Below, piece by piece: positions 27,401 to 39,900 of a stretch of DNA of 64,000 nucleotides. A model generated the notes under the pieces. It was not told the DNA's origin, searched no databases, and saw only the letters and a program-made list of their open reading frames with translations. Made by a program: the position numbers and the translations under genes. Numbering within the stretch: the stretch's first letter is position 1; each line of letters opens with the position of its first letter. Source of the DNA: Metopolophium dirhodum. Lineage: Eukaryota > Arthropoda > Insecta > Hemiptera > Aphididae. The stretch is from NCBI RefSeq assembly GCF_019925205.1, contig NC_083564.1, forward strand, positions 30,790,447 to 30,854,446, read 5' to 3'.

Positions 27401-29692
27401 CATACAATTTAATTACTGCACAAATTAACGAAATAACAAACAACAAAAAGTTTCATGAAAACAGCGAGCGCTTGAAAATATTATATTATATAAGTACAAT
27501 TTATTATTACACGCAATAAATATGACGAAAAAGAACGATGCAAAATCTGGATATTCGCCCAAAAAATCCACATGCATTGGAAAATGTTTTTTAAAATATC
27601 TCTTTTGAGGATCTCCGAGTAAAGCATCTAAATAATTAGTCATTGCCTTGGCGACGGAAGCTGTACCTATAAAACAATCAAAATTATCACAGTAGAAATT
27701 TTAAAATATTATGTCATTCAAATTGATTATTTTTTATTGGACGACTCACCAATAGTGTGTTCAATGTACAAAGTCCAACCTATAAAAAACGCAATAAATT
27801 CTCCAACGGTCACGTAACTGTAAATATATGCAGATCCAGCTTTGGGTACACGACCAGCGAATTCAGCGTAACAAACTCCTAAAAATCAAAACAAATAATT
27901 GATCTTTGGTGCATTATTATGAGAACCATGTAAAAACAACAATATATTTTACTAAAACCACTATAGCTTTGTATTGTATTGCATAATCATATAGATATTT
28001 GAGTTTTAGTAAATATATAGATAACAAAGCCCTACCCATAGTTGATTTGTTTTATTAATAATTTGTGAAATTGTGAAAAAATTCAATTACAATATTGTAG
28101 TACACTTCTGTTGTAGCCTGTAGGATGATTCTTTCAAAAGTGAACAATCATATGGTTAGGTTAAGTTGAGTAAATTTGCTATTCATTATATTATTATTAA
28201 AAAAGAAACTTATTTCAAATTTCCAACTTCAGTATAAACATTCTCACTATATAATATTACGCTAATTATTTTCACCCAAGTGAACTTCATCAACTATTAT
28301 ATCCTTAAGGCGCACCATTTGATTTCTCTCTCTGACCCTCACGCGACAAAGCAAATTTTTGTTTAGCAAAACCAACTCTGAAACTGAAAGGGTTTTTTTC
28401 TTCTCTATTTTCATTGTTATACAATTTATAAGCATCTTTAAACTGTAATAATTTTACACGCTCATAAATTATATAAAAATTAAAATATGATAAAAAAGCA
28501 AACGTAAGGAATAAGGATACAGGTAATGTTCTTAACTTAAAGTTTGATAATAGGCGAATTCACGCTAATATTAAAAGTAATAACACAGCCACGCAGAGTT
28601 GGTTCTGCTAAACGTACATTTTTCGCATTGCGAACACACAGAGAAGTAAATAATAATAAATAGTGCGTATCCTCTTATGTCAATGCATAAATATGGAATG
28701 TTGAGCGATTATTCTTAAGAATTTTTAAGTCTAGATAAGAGGAGTTAGGCTTCCAGGCGTGCTTCGGGAAATTCGGGGTCCACTAAGGCTTGTCACACGT
28801 GACTTTAAACTTTAAAGTCGTTATTTCTGCAGAAGTGCTACAATAGCCAAGAAAGTGAACTAACACTTTAAACGTGTTTTATATTATATATAATTGTAGT
28901 GTAGATGATCATCATAGGTAAAGATAAGTCAGCTGATATTAATAGTATTGACTAGAGTACGATTTACCGGAAAACGATGAGACGATCGCCGCCACGATGA
29001 AAGACAGTACGACCGCTGGTCCAGCGATGGATTTGGCCACCGTCCCGGCCAACACATATACGCCACATCCTAAAGTGGAACCAATTCCCAGAGCGGTCAA
29101 GTCGAATATATTCAACACTCGTTTCAACTTATCTTTTCCCGGTTCGACATCCTCAGTAAACGTTTTCTTCCTGCACAACGTTTGATAAAGCGTGCGGTTC
29201 TGTGTCAAATAGAGTAAACAATACTCGATGAGGATAATTAATCAATCGGAAAATAGTATGTTAGTATACAGTATCAAACCCACGATTAACTACTCGAGTA
29301 GATAACCGTGATTAAAACGTTTTTTTTTATCTTAATAACGACAAAAAGTTTCTACAAAGACTATTATAAAGGTTGATCAGATTCACAATAATATTTTCAT
29401 GATAATTTATTATAATAATATATGGTGACCAGACATACTTACATCCGATCATCTATACCTCTTACAATTGAAACATTCTTAAATTATTACCTACCAAACC
29501 CAGTCATGTATTAACTCTTTAAATTATTTATTTTTTTAAGTGCGTTATAATATCATTATGACAGTATATACATAACAAAAACTAAATGCATAAACGTCCA
29601 GTGTAATATTATATAATAATATTTTACGTCTATACAGCGTGTTAAACGCGTTAAACAGAATATATGGAACTCACCGACAACGATTTTCTCAT
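18497..29692 (-). CDS. Cationic amino acid transporter (slimfast-like), copy 2
   Basis: Paralogue of the neighbouring CATs, predicted plasma-membrane importer of basic amino acids. The 14 coding exons, 5' to 3', are 29675-29692, 28968-29199, 27750-27878, 27511-27666, 27046-27150, 25824-25979, 25449-25573, 23632-23729, 23393-23532, 22659-22761, 22217-22356, 21897-22063, 19812-19920, 18497-18603. They total 1785 nt (594 aa), with GT-AG splice sites throughout and no stop codons. Exon lengths equal copy 1 except exon 11, which is one codon shorter. TM1 reads GIGSTLGCGVYVLAG (copy 1 has ATLGSG), and the TM3 segment reads GEFIAFFIGWT where copies 1 and 3 have GWN. The C-terminal tail ends KISN. 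TTTATT at 18470-18475 (AATAAA on the minus strand) lies about 22 bp past the stop, a good polyadenylation signal. Introns hold a RepA derivative and a hAT/Helitron-like nest. Expression and substrate cannot be read from sequence. Confidence 0.9.
22846..23355 (+). repeat. RepA deletion derivative
   Basis: The left part (about 22846-22995) matches the RepA start around GTGGATGTCACTCTGCTGTA and TTGAATTCAATGATATAATA. The right edge (23322-23355) carries the RepA end motif CTTCCTCGCTCCGCTCAGAA. The middle is shortened and differs from the 1.2-kb copy. It lies in the intron between exons 9 and 10 of CAT copy 2. Confidence 0.6.
24213..25019. mobile_element. hAT-type element with internal insertion
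   Basis: The left end CAGCGTTTCTCAAACTGTGG and the right end AAGTTTGAGAACCACTG form hAT-style inverted termini with a GTGGGTCGTGAG subterminal motif. The 8-bp flanks ATGTAGAC and TTGTTTAC agree at only 5 of 8 positions, so the duplication has decayed or was never exact. The interior holds Helitron-like material (24410-24861). The element lies in the intron between exons 7 and 8 of CAT copy 2. Confidence 0.65.
24410..24861 (+). mobile_element. Helitron-like 3' end plus inverted repeat segment
   Basis: The stretch ends ACGGGCAACGAAGTGCACAG then GATCAGCTAG, the same end as the element finishing at 63010. A CTAG terminus after a GC-rich short stem fits Helitrons. The first part (24410-24590) is in the opposite orientation to the matching part of the 62-kb copy, so this copy is composite or rearranged. 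ORFs on both strands here are not recognisable as transposase. Confidence 0.5.
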
Positions 29693-32600
29693 GTTGAATT
29701 ACGTGCGAAGTGGAATCCGTCCAAAATGAACTCCTTGTAACGTAGTCAATGTGCGATATGAGACATGTATACGGCTTTCGATCGAAGTCGGTGGTAAAAC
29801 TATACCCTGAATAAACCTATACCTTAAACAATATTAACGTCAGTAAGAAAATTTAAAAAAAAAAAACAATTTATACGGTGGCACTTCACTTTTACACAGT
29901 TGGTCGATCGACGCAGGCTGATGTTCAATAATAAACGTTCAAGATCGAAGGTATAGGAATTAATGTACTGATACCATTATGATTAGAGCGCTCTATAGTA
30001 CAGAATAATCTTCAAATACTTAATCGTATTGTTATTTGTTAGCCTCAAAAACATGAAAAATAAAATAAAATCGACTTCATATTCTTCTAAATAACAAGCC
30101 GAACGATTTGTTAAATAGTTATTAGTTAATAATTGTTCGATAACATAATATTTATATAGGTTCCAATTTATTGCTATTTTCATTTTTCCAAAAGAATAAT
30201 ATAATATTATCTTTACGTTATGTCCATACAACGAAACAGCAAACCTTAGTTACTATATTATTATTATCATCCGATAAGTGAGTTACGTTTTAGGAACACT
30301 TATATGGCCAATCCACCAATAAAGCACTACATTATTCTACTCTCTCAATCGATAGTTAGGGACACACAGTGACGTAGCCAGGGGGGTCTAAGGGGGCTAT
30401 AGCTCCCCCCCCCCCCATTGACTATGTTGACCTTAGAATTTTATCAAGATTAATAAAAAAAATAAAAAGTGTAAATAAAATATATATTGTATTTGTATAC
30501 TTAACCCCCCCCCCCCCACATACAAAATTCCAGGCTACGCCCTGAGGACACATAATTCTAAAGGTTAGATTAGGTTAACCTTAATTAATACAACTGCTTC
30601 GGCCCAAATGACTTCCACATGATAGGGTAAACTATTGGTTAGCTCAGAATCCAAAATGTGACCTTGTGTCTACAATAAAAAAATAATTTTTTCTCTTAAT
30701 GAATTAGGTACAGGCAGAGTCGTAAGATATTTCAAACACAGCTGAATATACAAAACAATAAATTGTAAACTTACCTGTTCAGGCATATTAAGACGTACTT
30801 GACTTGTTAATCTCGTGACTATAAAATAAACAGTTATGTGATACACATGATGGTCATAACAATCATATTATAATTTGATTTCACAATAGTATTGAATAAG
30901 TTTGTATCGGTGTATGTGCATAAATACGCACCAGCAAGTTAGATTATTATATAATCTATCATAATACCTATAGGTACGCTACATTTTTTTTAAAAAAATG
31001 TATTCGTGATACTTGGTACCTTTTTATGCATTATTTGTTAATAAATATCAGTAGGTAAATCAGAAAAAAATATATTACCATTTAGTTATATCTACCCGAA
31101 TAGATCTTATGTATTATGAGAGTATAATTAAATAATAAAAGTGGACAAATAGGTGTAACCGTCCTGTTGTATAATGGTATAGATAAAAAAGTCAAGTGTA
31201 CATGTCATTGAGTAGATAACTGTAATGGATTTGTTAAAAAAAATTTGCAAATGTTCGCTTTTTTCCACACATTTCAGCAAAATTTTTAATTTGTTAAATT
31301 ACCTAATTCCAAGTTAGTTATCATAATAATTGATGCATAATTAATAATTATTAATTATTCGTAAAAAAATATTATAATTTGAACCAGTGCGCTATTTGTT
31401 TATTCTCTCTATAGCCCACGGTTTTATTATTAATTATTGTCATGTATTTTGAGTTTAATTAACACGGAATACGTCCATGATAATATAAATGACAAAATAT
31501 GTGGTACATCTCAGCTCATGAATATTTAAAAGCAAACTAACACATAGTTCAATTTTGATTCTATAATGTGCATAGATAATATTGGTGAGATTTTTAATAA
31601 ATATTCATAATAATTATAGTTCCTACTATATCTATCTACTATATAATCCTACAATATTTTACTGCCATGGTATGGTATAATTTCATAAATTATAAAAATA
31701 ATTGAAACGATTTTGATACTAAATTTACTAAATAAGTAAGTAAATTTTATTATTTTCTGTTTAAACTACGAGAGGGATATATATAATCAACTACATTGGC
31801 TTAACGTATTACGTCTCACAATAACTTTAAATAAACAAACAATAATCAGAATAATATAAAATGAATCAATTATTAATTTATACTTAAACTATAGTAAGAA
31901 AACGAATGGACTTCTATTGCGTCGATTTACGTATTGTTGTGACTACCTAGTGTAAGTTGTTATAAATTATAATATAACAATTCAAATGACAAATTCTAAA
32001 AATGTTGCACATTTAAAAATCACCAATATCCAATTACAGCTTGAAATCCGTGGGATTATTTTTATATTTTTAATAATTGTACCTGTGTATAATGTAGTGT
32101 ATATTATGTGTGGTTCTTATATAAGATATACCAATTAAATAACTTTACATAATATACTCGATTTATTATAAATAATTAGGTATGATATTAAAAAAAAATG
32201 TTAAAAATAAAATAACAATGAATATTAATTTAAAAAATATTTTAGAACCTTTCCGTGCATGATTTAATATGTATAATATTGTATATACTGAATATATTCT
32301 TATTGTATTATTAAATTATTATATAACATTTTTTTTGAAAATAGTTTATATTCTAGTAAACTCAATAACTAAACATGGCTTAACAAGGCTAATATTTCCT
32401 ATTGTAATAACTTGCCATTATTTTCAGTTAGTTTAAATATTTATTAGGTAAGTACGTTGAATTTAAACAGTGTTTGTACAAATCTATTACTGTGGACTGT
32501 GCAGGTTAAAATTTAAAATTACTAAAGAGATTGCAAACGACAGTTTTTAAGGAGTTGTATAGAGGTAATTTCCCAAGTGTTGAATGCGTTTTTAGTAAAT

Positions 32601-33912
32601 GTGTGTGTAGTAAGAATTGATTATAAGTATTTGTGACTTAAGTAAAAAAAATCTTAATAAAATTGTGAAGGTACCACCAGTCACCACAGCGTCGCCCACG
32701 TGAACGGAACTACGGAACTACCTGTATCCTAATTTCAAATGTATATGAACTTCTAATCAATGCTACCAATAGGCCTAATAATGTGATAATACTAGTAAAA
32801 ATAGATTTTAATTCGTAAATATAATATCTACTCGAGATCGATCAGGCAACAATTTAAGATTTTTAATTTCAATTTCTAATAATTAAAATTTTTTAATTGC
32901 TTACGTTTTAAATATTCCAATCAAGTTTATCTGATTATTCTGATAAATTAGAACCAGCTATGATAATAGTTTAACTCCGTAGACATTAGTGTTATAATAG
33001 ATAACTTATGGCGTACGTTCATTATAGATAAATAAAAAACTATCGATACTTATGAACAAATTAATTTTCATAAGAATATAATATATATATTAATCGTAAT
33101 GCAAATAAAACTCCTAAGAAATTATGTTCACATAAATAATAATATATATACCTACCACTGCGAATATATAGACAACTTTAGTTGTTGAGTATTATTTAAA
33201 TTAATAATATAATATTACTACTTAACACCGATCAAAATCAAAATGCTAACCGTAGATATTATCTTTATTTTTTATTTCTTGTGAAAGTCAATTTACCATT
33301 GTCAAAAATTGTAGATAATAATAGTTCATGATCTAGACATAAATATTTAGAGATATTTTATCACCTTATTATTAAACCTATTAAACCTAATACACGTGGA
33401 AAAATAATTCTTTCAATTTGGGTCTGGTGGGCAATGGGCACAGAGCATAAGGTCAATTAAAAAATCATCCCTTTCTATCCACGCGTCACTGGATTTTCAG
33501 TGCATTCTAGTCTCACATACTGTAGACGTACAATATTCTCTTGAAATATCTCTTGAGATCATTGGGTAACCGTTCTTATGTAATCTTGATCATTTCTAAA
33601 CAGTGAAAACCACTAAACCACAAATGTCATATTAAACAATATTATTAGATATAAAATTATATAGATCTTAACTAAAATAATAGTCAGGTTTTTTCTTGGC
33701 TTTTTATATTTACTTTACGTGTTACAAAAAAATAAAATAAAAATATTAATAAAAAAACTCACAAACACGATAAAAAATATAGGTACTCATAATTTACCAC
33801 AGTAAATTGCACCTGATGTAAATATTGTTAATATAAATTATAATATGAATACTAATAATTAATAATCTATAAACATTAATACAAATTTATAGCGATTTAT
33901 TATGCGAGCTAA
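29693..33912. other. Intergenic between CAT copies 2 and 3
   Basis: This 4.2-kb AT-rich stretch contains the likely promoter of CAT copy 2 just above 29692, one hAT MITE (30367-30544), and the 3' flank of CAT copy 3. TTTATT at 33896-33901, 12 bp past the copy 3 stop, is AATAAA on the minus strand. No other gene is visible. Confidence 0.5.
30367..30544. mobile_element. 178-bp hAT-type MITE
   Basis: The left end is CAGTGACGTAGCCAGG and the right end CCAGGCTACGCCCTG, in inverted orientation. The 8-bp flanks GGGACACA (30359-30366) and AGGACACA (30545-30552) differ at one base, as expected for an ageing target-site duplication. The interior carries poly-G and poly-C blocks, like the copy at 14217-14392. 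Non-coding. Confidence 0.8.
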
Positions 33913-36900
33913 TTAGTTGGAGGTTTTTTGTTCGTGTCTGCCTTCTTCGACTTTAGACGTCTGTTCTTTGATGCCTTCTATGCTGTGTTTCAGTCCATAG
34001 AACCCATATATCAACAATCCTGAAACACAAAGGTAAGACATAAAATGTAGCTCTGTCGTTGTACCTATATAATATTATTACAAATAACTATATATTATTA
34101 CTTATTTAATACAATTATTATTACATAATATTTATTTTCTCTGAAGAATTTATACAAACCTACTACTAGCCATACGCTGAATCTTATCCACGTCTTGAAA
34201 TTTAAAACCATCATCAGATACAAGTTGAGAACTATACTCAAACATGGTACAAATGGAACAAAAGGCACCTATAAACAAAAAAAAAACTTTGAATTATTTT
34301 TTATCAATGTAAGACAAATATGTAGTTATAAACCGAGTGATCCATTTAAAGCAAGCCACTTGTTATTTAAAAAAAACTAGGTTAATGTTTTTGAAAATAT
34401 TTCTTATAGGTTGGATGGTGAATATAATATTATATGGAATTTTTTTACGTAACTATCGTATAGATACGACATTGTTCGAGTTATTTTAATTTAACTCAAT
34501 AATAACACGGTCGAACCATATTATAATTGAAAATCATTGGTTTTATACTATACGGCAAAAATTAAAACTCTCACCTTAAACGGTAACGTTTCGATTGCTT
34601 GTGGAATTCGCTTCAACATTAACATAACAACCAATAAGATGATGACTGACAAACAAATTATGAAGTCTAGTATTAACTGGGCAGTGCCCTGATGAGAGTC
34701 CCAGTTTACTACGCAAATGCAAAATATGCATGCAGTGAAGGCTGTAACATATTTCAATCGATTACGATTAATATACGAGTTGGTATAAAATATGGCTAGT
34801 ATACCATACTACCATAGAAGAAGTACATAAATCTACAATTACAAAAATCGTTAACATTATAATAATGTATCAATAACATTTTTTTAAAAATAGCACAGTG
34901 AAATTTTAAAACGTTTTACTATACGTAATAATATTTTAGTTAAATTTTGTTTTTTTCACTATTTGATCACAACGTACTGAAAATGGTTATCAATACTCTC
35001 GACACGTATTGGGTTTCCCGGTTTGTAACATTTTTGTTTGATAAATTTAACCACATGGCAATTGTGTACACTTCAGGACCGTCTGAATCCCGGCTGTACA
35101 AATTAGTATTTCTGTATCTGAAAATAACACGTTTCATATAACAATAAATTAAAATATTAAAATCAAACCGAAAAGTTTTACACTAATAATAATTACATAA
35201 TTATGTGTATTAAATAAAAAAAAACACATTTAGGTGATAGACACGTTCTATTACGAAAACTGCAGTAATATTATGGTATGATAATTATTAATAATAATAA
35301 ACACCTGAGGATCAGCACGCAGACGCTAACGATCATGTAGGATTGGAGTGTGCCGATGGACGCCATGTCGACGAGCTGCTCGAGATTGAATATGGTCGAC
35401 AACAGTCCTGCAAGGAAACAATTGCAATATTGTATAAAGTAATATAAATATATTATAATAACTAGATCCTACTCATAGGAGACAGATTTGGTTTCTTAGG
35501 TTCTCTGGTTCTTTGCAACAAATTCCTCACCCACTACATGATTATAAACCTGTATCTGCAGGACTAAACTTAGATTCCTAGCCTGATCACAGACATTCAT
35601 TAAATCTCCAGTTCTTAAAAAATATCCTGTCTGGGCAAACAGACTCACCTGCCTTCCTATCTTTGATTAGGTATAAGGTACTTCAACGATCTGTCCGACA
35701 TTCTGTCCTTTTTTCCATTCCACTATTCTCCAAAAATTATACGTTAAATTAACATATTATTTGGCATATAATGTCCCTTGCCAATATGGACCCCTCCTTC
35801 TATTTTAAAATTATTAAATAATATTGTTGTATATAAATTTTAGTAAATTTAGTATTGTTATTGTTATGGTATACTTCGTGCCACGAGAGAAGGAACCCGT
35901 TTCGCACATGCAGACTGTAGGCATTCCCCACTTCGTGCCATTTAATATATGCGCGGAATCTAACGTGTTTCGGTCGGGACACGGGTTCCTTCTCTCGTGG
36001 CGCGGAGTATATAAATGTTCTATGCACTATTTTAAAGGACTCAGCCCGTAGAATCTTAATAAATAAATAAATAAATAAATAAATAATAGTATATTATAAT
36101 AAGCCGATTTTGCATGGGAAGCTCAACTCATACCTGCACAGATGCCACAAATGATCGAAGCTGTGAAAGGCGTTTTGGTTTTCTCGTTGATCGTCGCCAA
36201 GAAACTGAACAGCAGCCCGTCGCTGGACATGGCGTAGAGGATTCGCGGTATCGGGAACAAACATCCAATCAATCTTCAAAACAAATGACATAAAGACGAT
36301 TACGACTCATCACATTTATTATATTATCATATGACGCATGTTTGCCGTCGTTTAAATTTAAAAATACAAACTATATAACCACTCACGTGGTAAAAAGCGC
36401 GAATACCGCACCGCAGGTGACCAAGTATTTGAGAACAGGCATTCCCAGGTTTTCGTAAATAACCGGTAAAGGTGCGTTCGGATCCTAAAAAACAATGGTC
36501 ACCACTATTATAATGTCACTGGTCACGGCAGATCATCGAGGTTTGGCGGTCTCTAAATTAAATCTAGGGTTACCATACGACATAAGTCTTGTTTAAAACG
36601 GGGTTGTCCCCTTTTTCAAGCATCATTATGTCCCCTTGTCCCGACAAACTTCAAACGAGACAATTTTTGTCACGTTTTTAGAGTAGATAGTCACGTTTTA
36701 ATCCCGTCATTTCCATATTATAATTATACTTGTTGTAGACGCGTAAGTCCGCACTTTTCTACAACGGATAAATACTCGCCTGACGTTTGAATGAACAAAC
36801 CGATAGACAAGATTCAACAATAAATAGCTAAAATACCAGAAGTATAATATCTTTAGTATTGTGGACTGTATTATTCATTATATAATGAAGAAATGCATAA

Positions 36901-39900
36901 TAAACAAATAACCTTGACATGTCGACCCACTCTAGTAGAATATAATGTAGATCTTAAATGCTAATACGATTTAACCAGCATATTATAAACTTCCAATAAG
37001 TCTTAGAACTGTTGATTGCCGCCTCCCAAGTTCCTCAAAAATGGGGAACCACAGGTGGGTTAAATTTGCATTGACATTCAGTTCTGGCATTGAGTTTCTT
37101 GAGTTGCTTCTTCTTTGAATAAGGCCTTTAATTGTCTTGCCACCCCCCCATAATTGGTACTACAATCTGAATGAATTTCACATAATATGCCATAACGAGC
37201 TGAAAATCTATCAAACGCAGTGAGAAAAGCCTTTGTAGAAATTGCTGACACAATTTCCAAGTGTATCGCCTTTACCGATAAGCATACAAACAATGCCAAG
37301 TAAGACTTATTCGCTTAGGAGTTTTTGCAACGACTCTTCTTTACAATGAATTGTCCATAATCTATCCCGACTAAAGAAAACGGACGATGTGGCAGCACTC
37401 ACCAAGCTGGTAAAATGGCATTTGTGATTACGGACAGGCAGCTATTACCATATACATAGTATACAGGTATGATTGACTTGTCGAATAGCTTTGAACTCCG
37501 ACATACTCCAAAACCGTCTGGATATCATGGTCATGGTAAGCTTAAGACCAGCGTGCGACAAATTCAGATGGTTGTGTAAAATCAACAAAGTGTCTTTGGA
37601 AGTAGACAACTAGTACTGGGCGTTTGGAATTTTCACTATGAAAAGAAAAACGCAAGGGCCTGCACACTCCAATTACTCCATGGATATCCAAACAAGAGGA
37701 CAAGTAAGCCGAATTGGTAGGAGTTATAATGATCTTCTTAACTAGTAATGCGACTTTAAATCTGTCCGTAGTGTCCCATGATACAGTCCTTTTTAACAAT
37801 TCTTGTTGCATGATTACGTCAACGGCTGCTGTTGTATTACCGGCTACGGGCTAATGACACTGCCGATGACGTTACCGAATCCTTTAACCCCCAACTATCA
37901 CTCACCATTCCACATTTAGTATCTACTTGAAAATCCCTTTTTATTGAGTTATAAACCAACTTTCTAACTATCATAGTTCAGGAGAAAAGTTGAAAAATAG
38001 ACATTTTGGGACTGTTCACGCCGACGTTTTTATGGATTCAAGTGATTTTACCGCTTGGACGTGATATCAAATCTCTCTCATTAATATTTTATATTAAAGC
38101 TAGCTAAATTACCCACCTATTCATCATTACTGAGTTACATTTTTTTTTTTTAGATTCTGAGCGAAGCGATGAATGTATTGATTCTACAATGATGTGTGTT
38201 TTTTTTTTTATTTTTTTATTTATTTTTTTATTTTTTTTTTATTTTTGTGTCTGTCATCACCTTTTAGGACAGTAAAAGTGCTTGGATTTTCTTCAATAGT
38301 AACTTTTCTGATAGGAAAGTGAATTTAGTTGGTACTTTGGGGGGGTCAAAAGTAAAAATTTCCCAGTAGTTTTCACAAGCGACGTGAAAAACAAAAGAAA
38401 AATTAAGGAAAAACGGGAATTTTTACGTAAAATCTGTTTTCGAGAAAATCGATTTTGGTTTTTGGTGTAACTCTAAAACAAATGACCGTAGGGACATGAA
38501 ATTTTGACTGAATGTTTATATTAGCATTTTCTATACACCATAAAATTTACAAATTTACGAAAAATAGCAAATTATTTTGATGAGAATTCATAAAAATTTT
38601 TCTTTTTAAATCTAAGATTTGAAAATGTAATATAAGATTACTCATAAGTTTGTCTACCTTTATCAAAAAAAAAAAAATGTCTAGAAGAAACTTAAATTAA
38701 ATTTTTATGAGCGTCTGAAATTTATATTTTTACAACATTTGATATTTACTCGATTTCTCATGTAACAATTTTCTTATTTTATTGTAATTAAAAAACGAAT
38801 GACTGTAGATACTTGAAAATTTCACTGAATGTTTATATTAGCATTTTCTTTTTTTTTTTTTTTTTTTATTGGTCTTGAAATCTATAAAATTTCTGCTTCG
38901 ACAACTTGGTCATTAGCATGTTACTATAAATAATAGATACATAATATTTATAGTGGGTAACAGATCTAAGAATTAAATACAAAAAGATACAATAGAAACA
39001 GTTTTAGATTAGTTCGTTTAGTAATTTGTACATTGAAAAGGGGTTGACTAGAGTAGCTTGAGTAATTTGGTTGTCTTAAAGAATTCGATGGTGTTGATCT
39101 CATTTTCAGGATTTGGGCCTAGACTTGCTCCAATTTGGTGGCTTATATTGAGCTCCTCTCTTTGTTGTATGTAAATTCTACATTCTTCGAATATGTGTTT
39201 TATTGTAATTGTTGTGCCACATGATTGGCATATTGGTGGATCTCCTTTGCTCATTATGTACTCATGAGTTAGTCTTGTGTGGCCAATTCTGGCCCTATTT
39301 AGTTTTTTTTCATTTGTGGTACTAATATTGGGATTTCTTCTCCATCTTTGGACCGTTTGTTTAACTTTGTTTAATTTGGTGTTTTGGATGTTCCATATAT
39401 TTTGCCATATTATAGTGGTGTCTCTTTGAATTTGTTTTCTTATGTCAGAGTATGATGAAATGTTAATATATTGTGAATTCGGTGAATTGATTGCTAATTT
39501 AGCTTGTTTATCTGCCCTTTCGTTGCCGATTATTCCAATGTGTCCAGGTATCCAGATTAATTTTATATTGTTGTTCTTTTGGTTTGCTTCCTCTAGTCTA
39601 TTCTGAATTTGAATTGCTATGTCGCTCGGATTGAATTTATTTTTTACACTAATTAGTGTACTTAACGAGTCGCTTAGAATGATATGTTTTTGGTTTTCCT
39701 TTTTGTTTATATATTTTATGGCTAGCAATATAGCAAGTGCTTCGGCTGTATATATGGAACATGTCGATGGTAGTTTGAATGATGTCTGTGAATTGTTTTT
39801 TATTATGGCTATTCCTACCCCTTCGTCATTTTTGGAGGCATCTGTATATAGTTCTTGAAATTCATTTTGGTTCTCTAGAGTATTTTTCAGAAGGTTTTTG

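Noticed and set aside
35800..36051. Two ORFs on opposite strands sharing PREKEPVS
   Set aside because: The shared peptide is produced by the inverted arms of the MITE at 35872-36009, not by genes.
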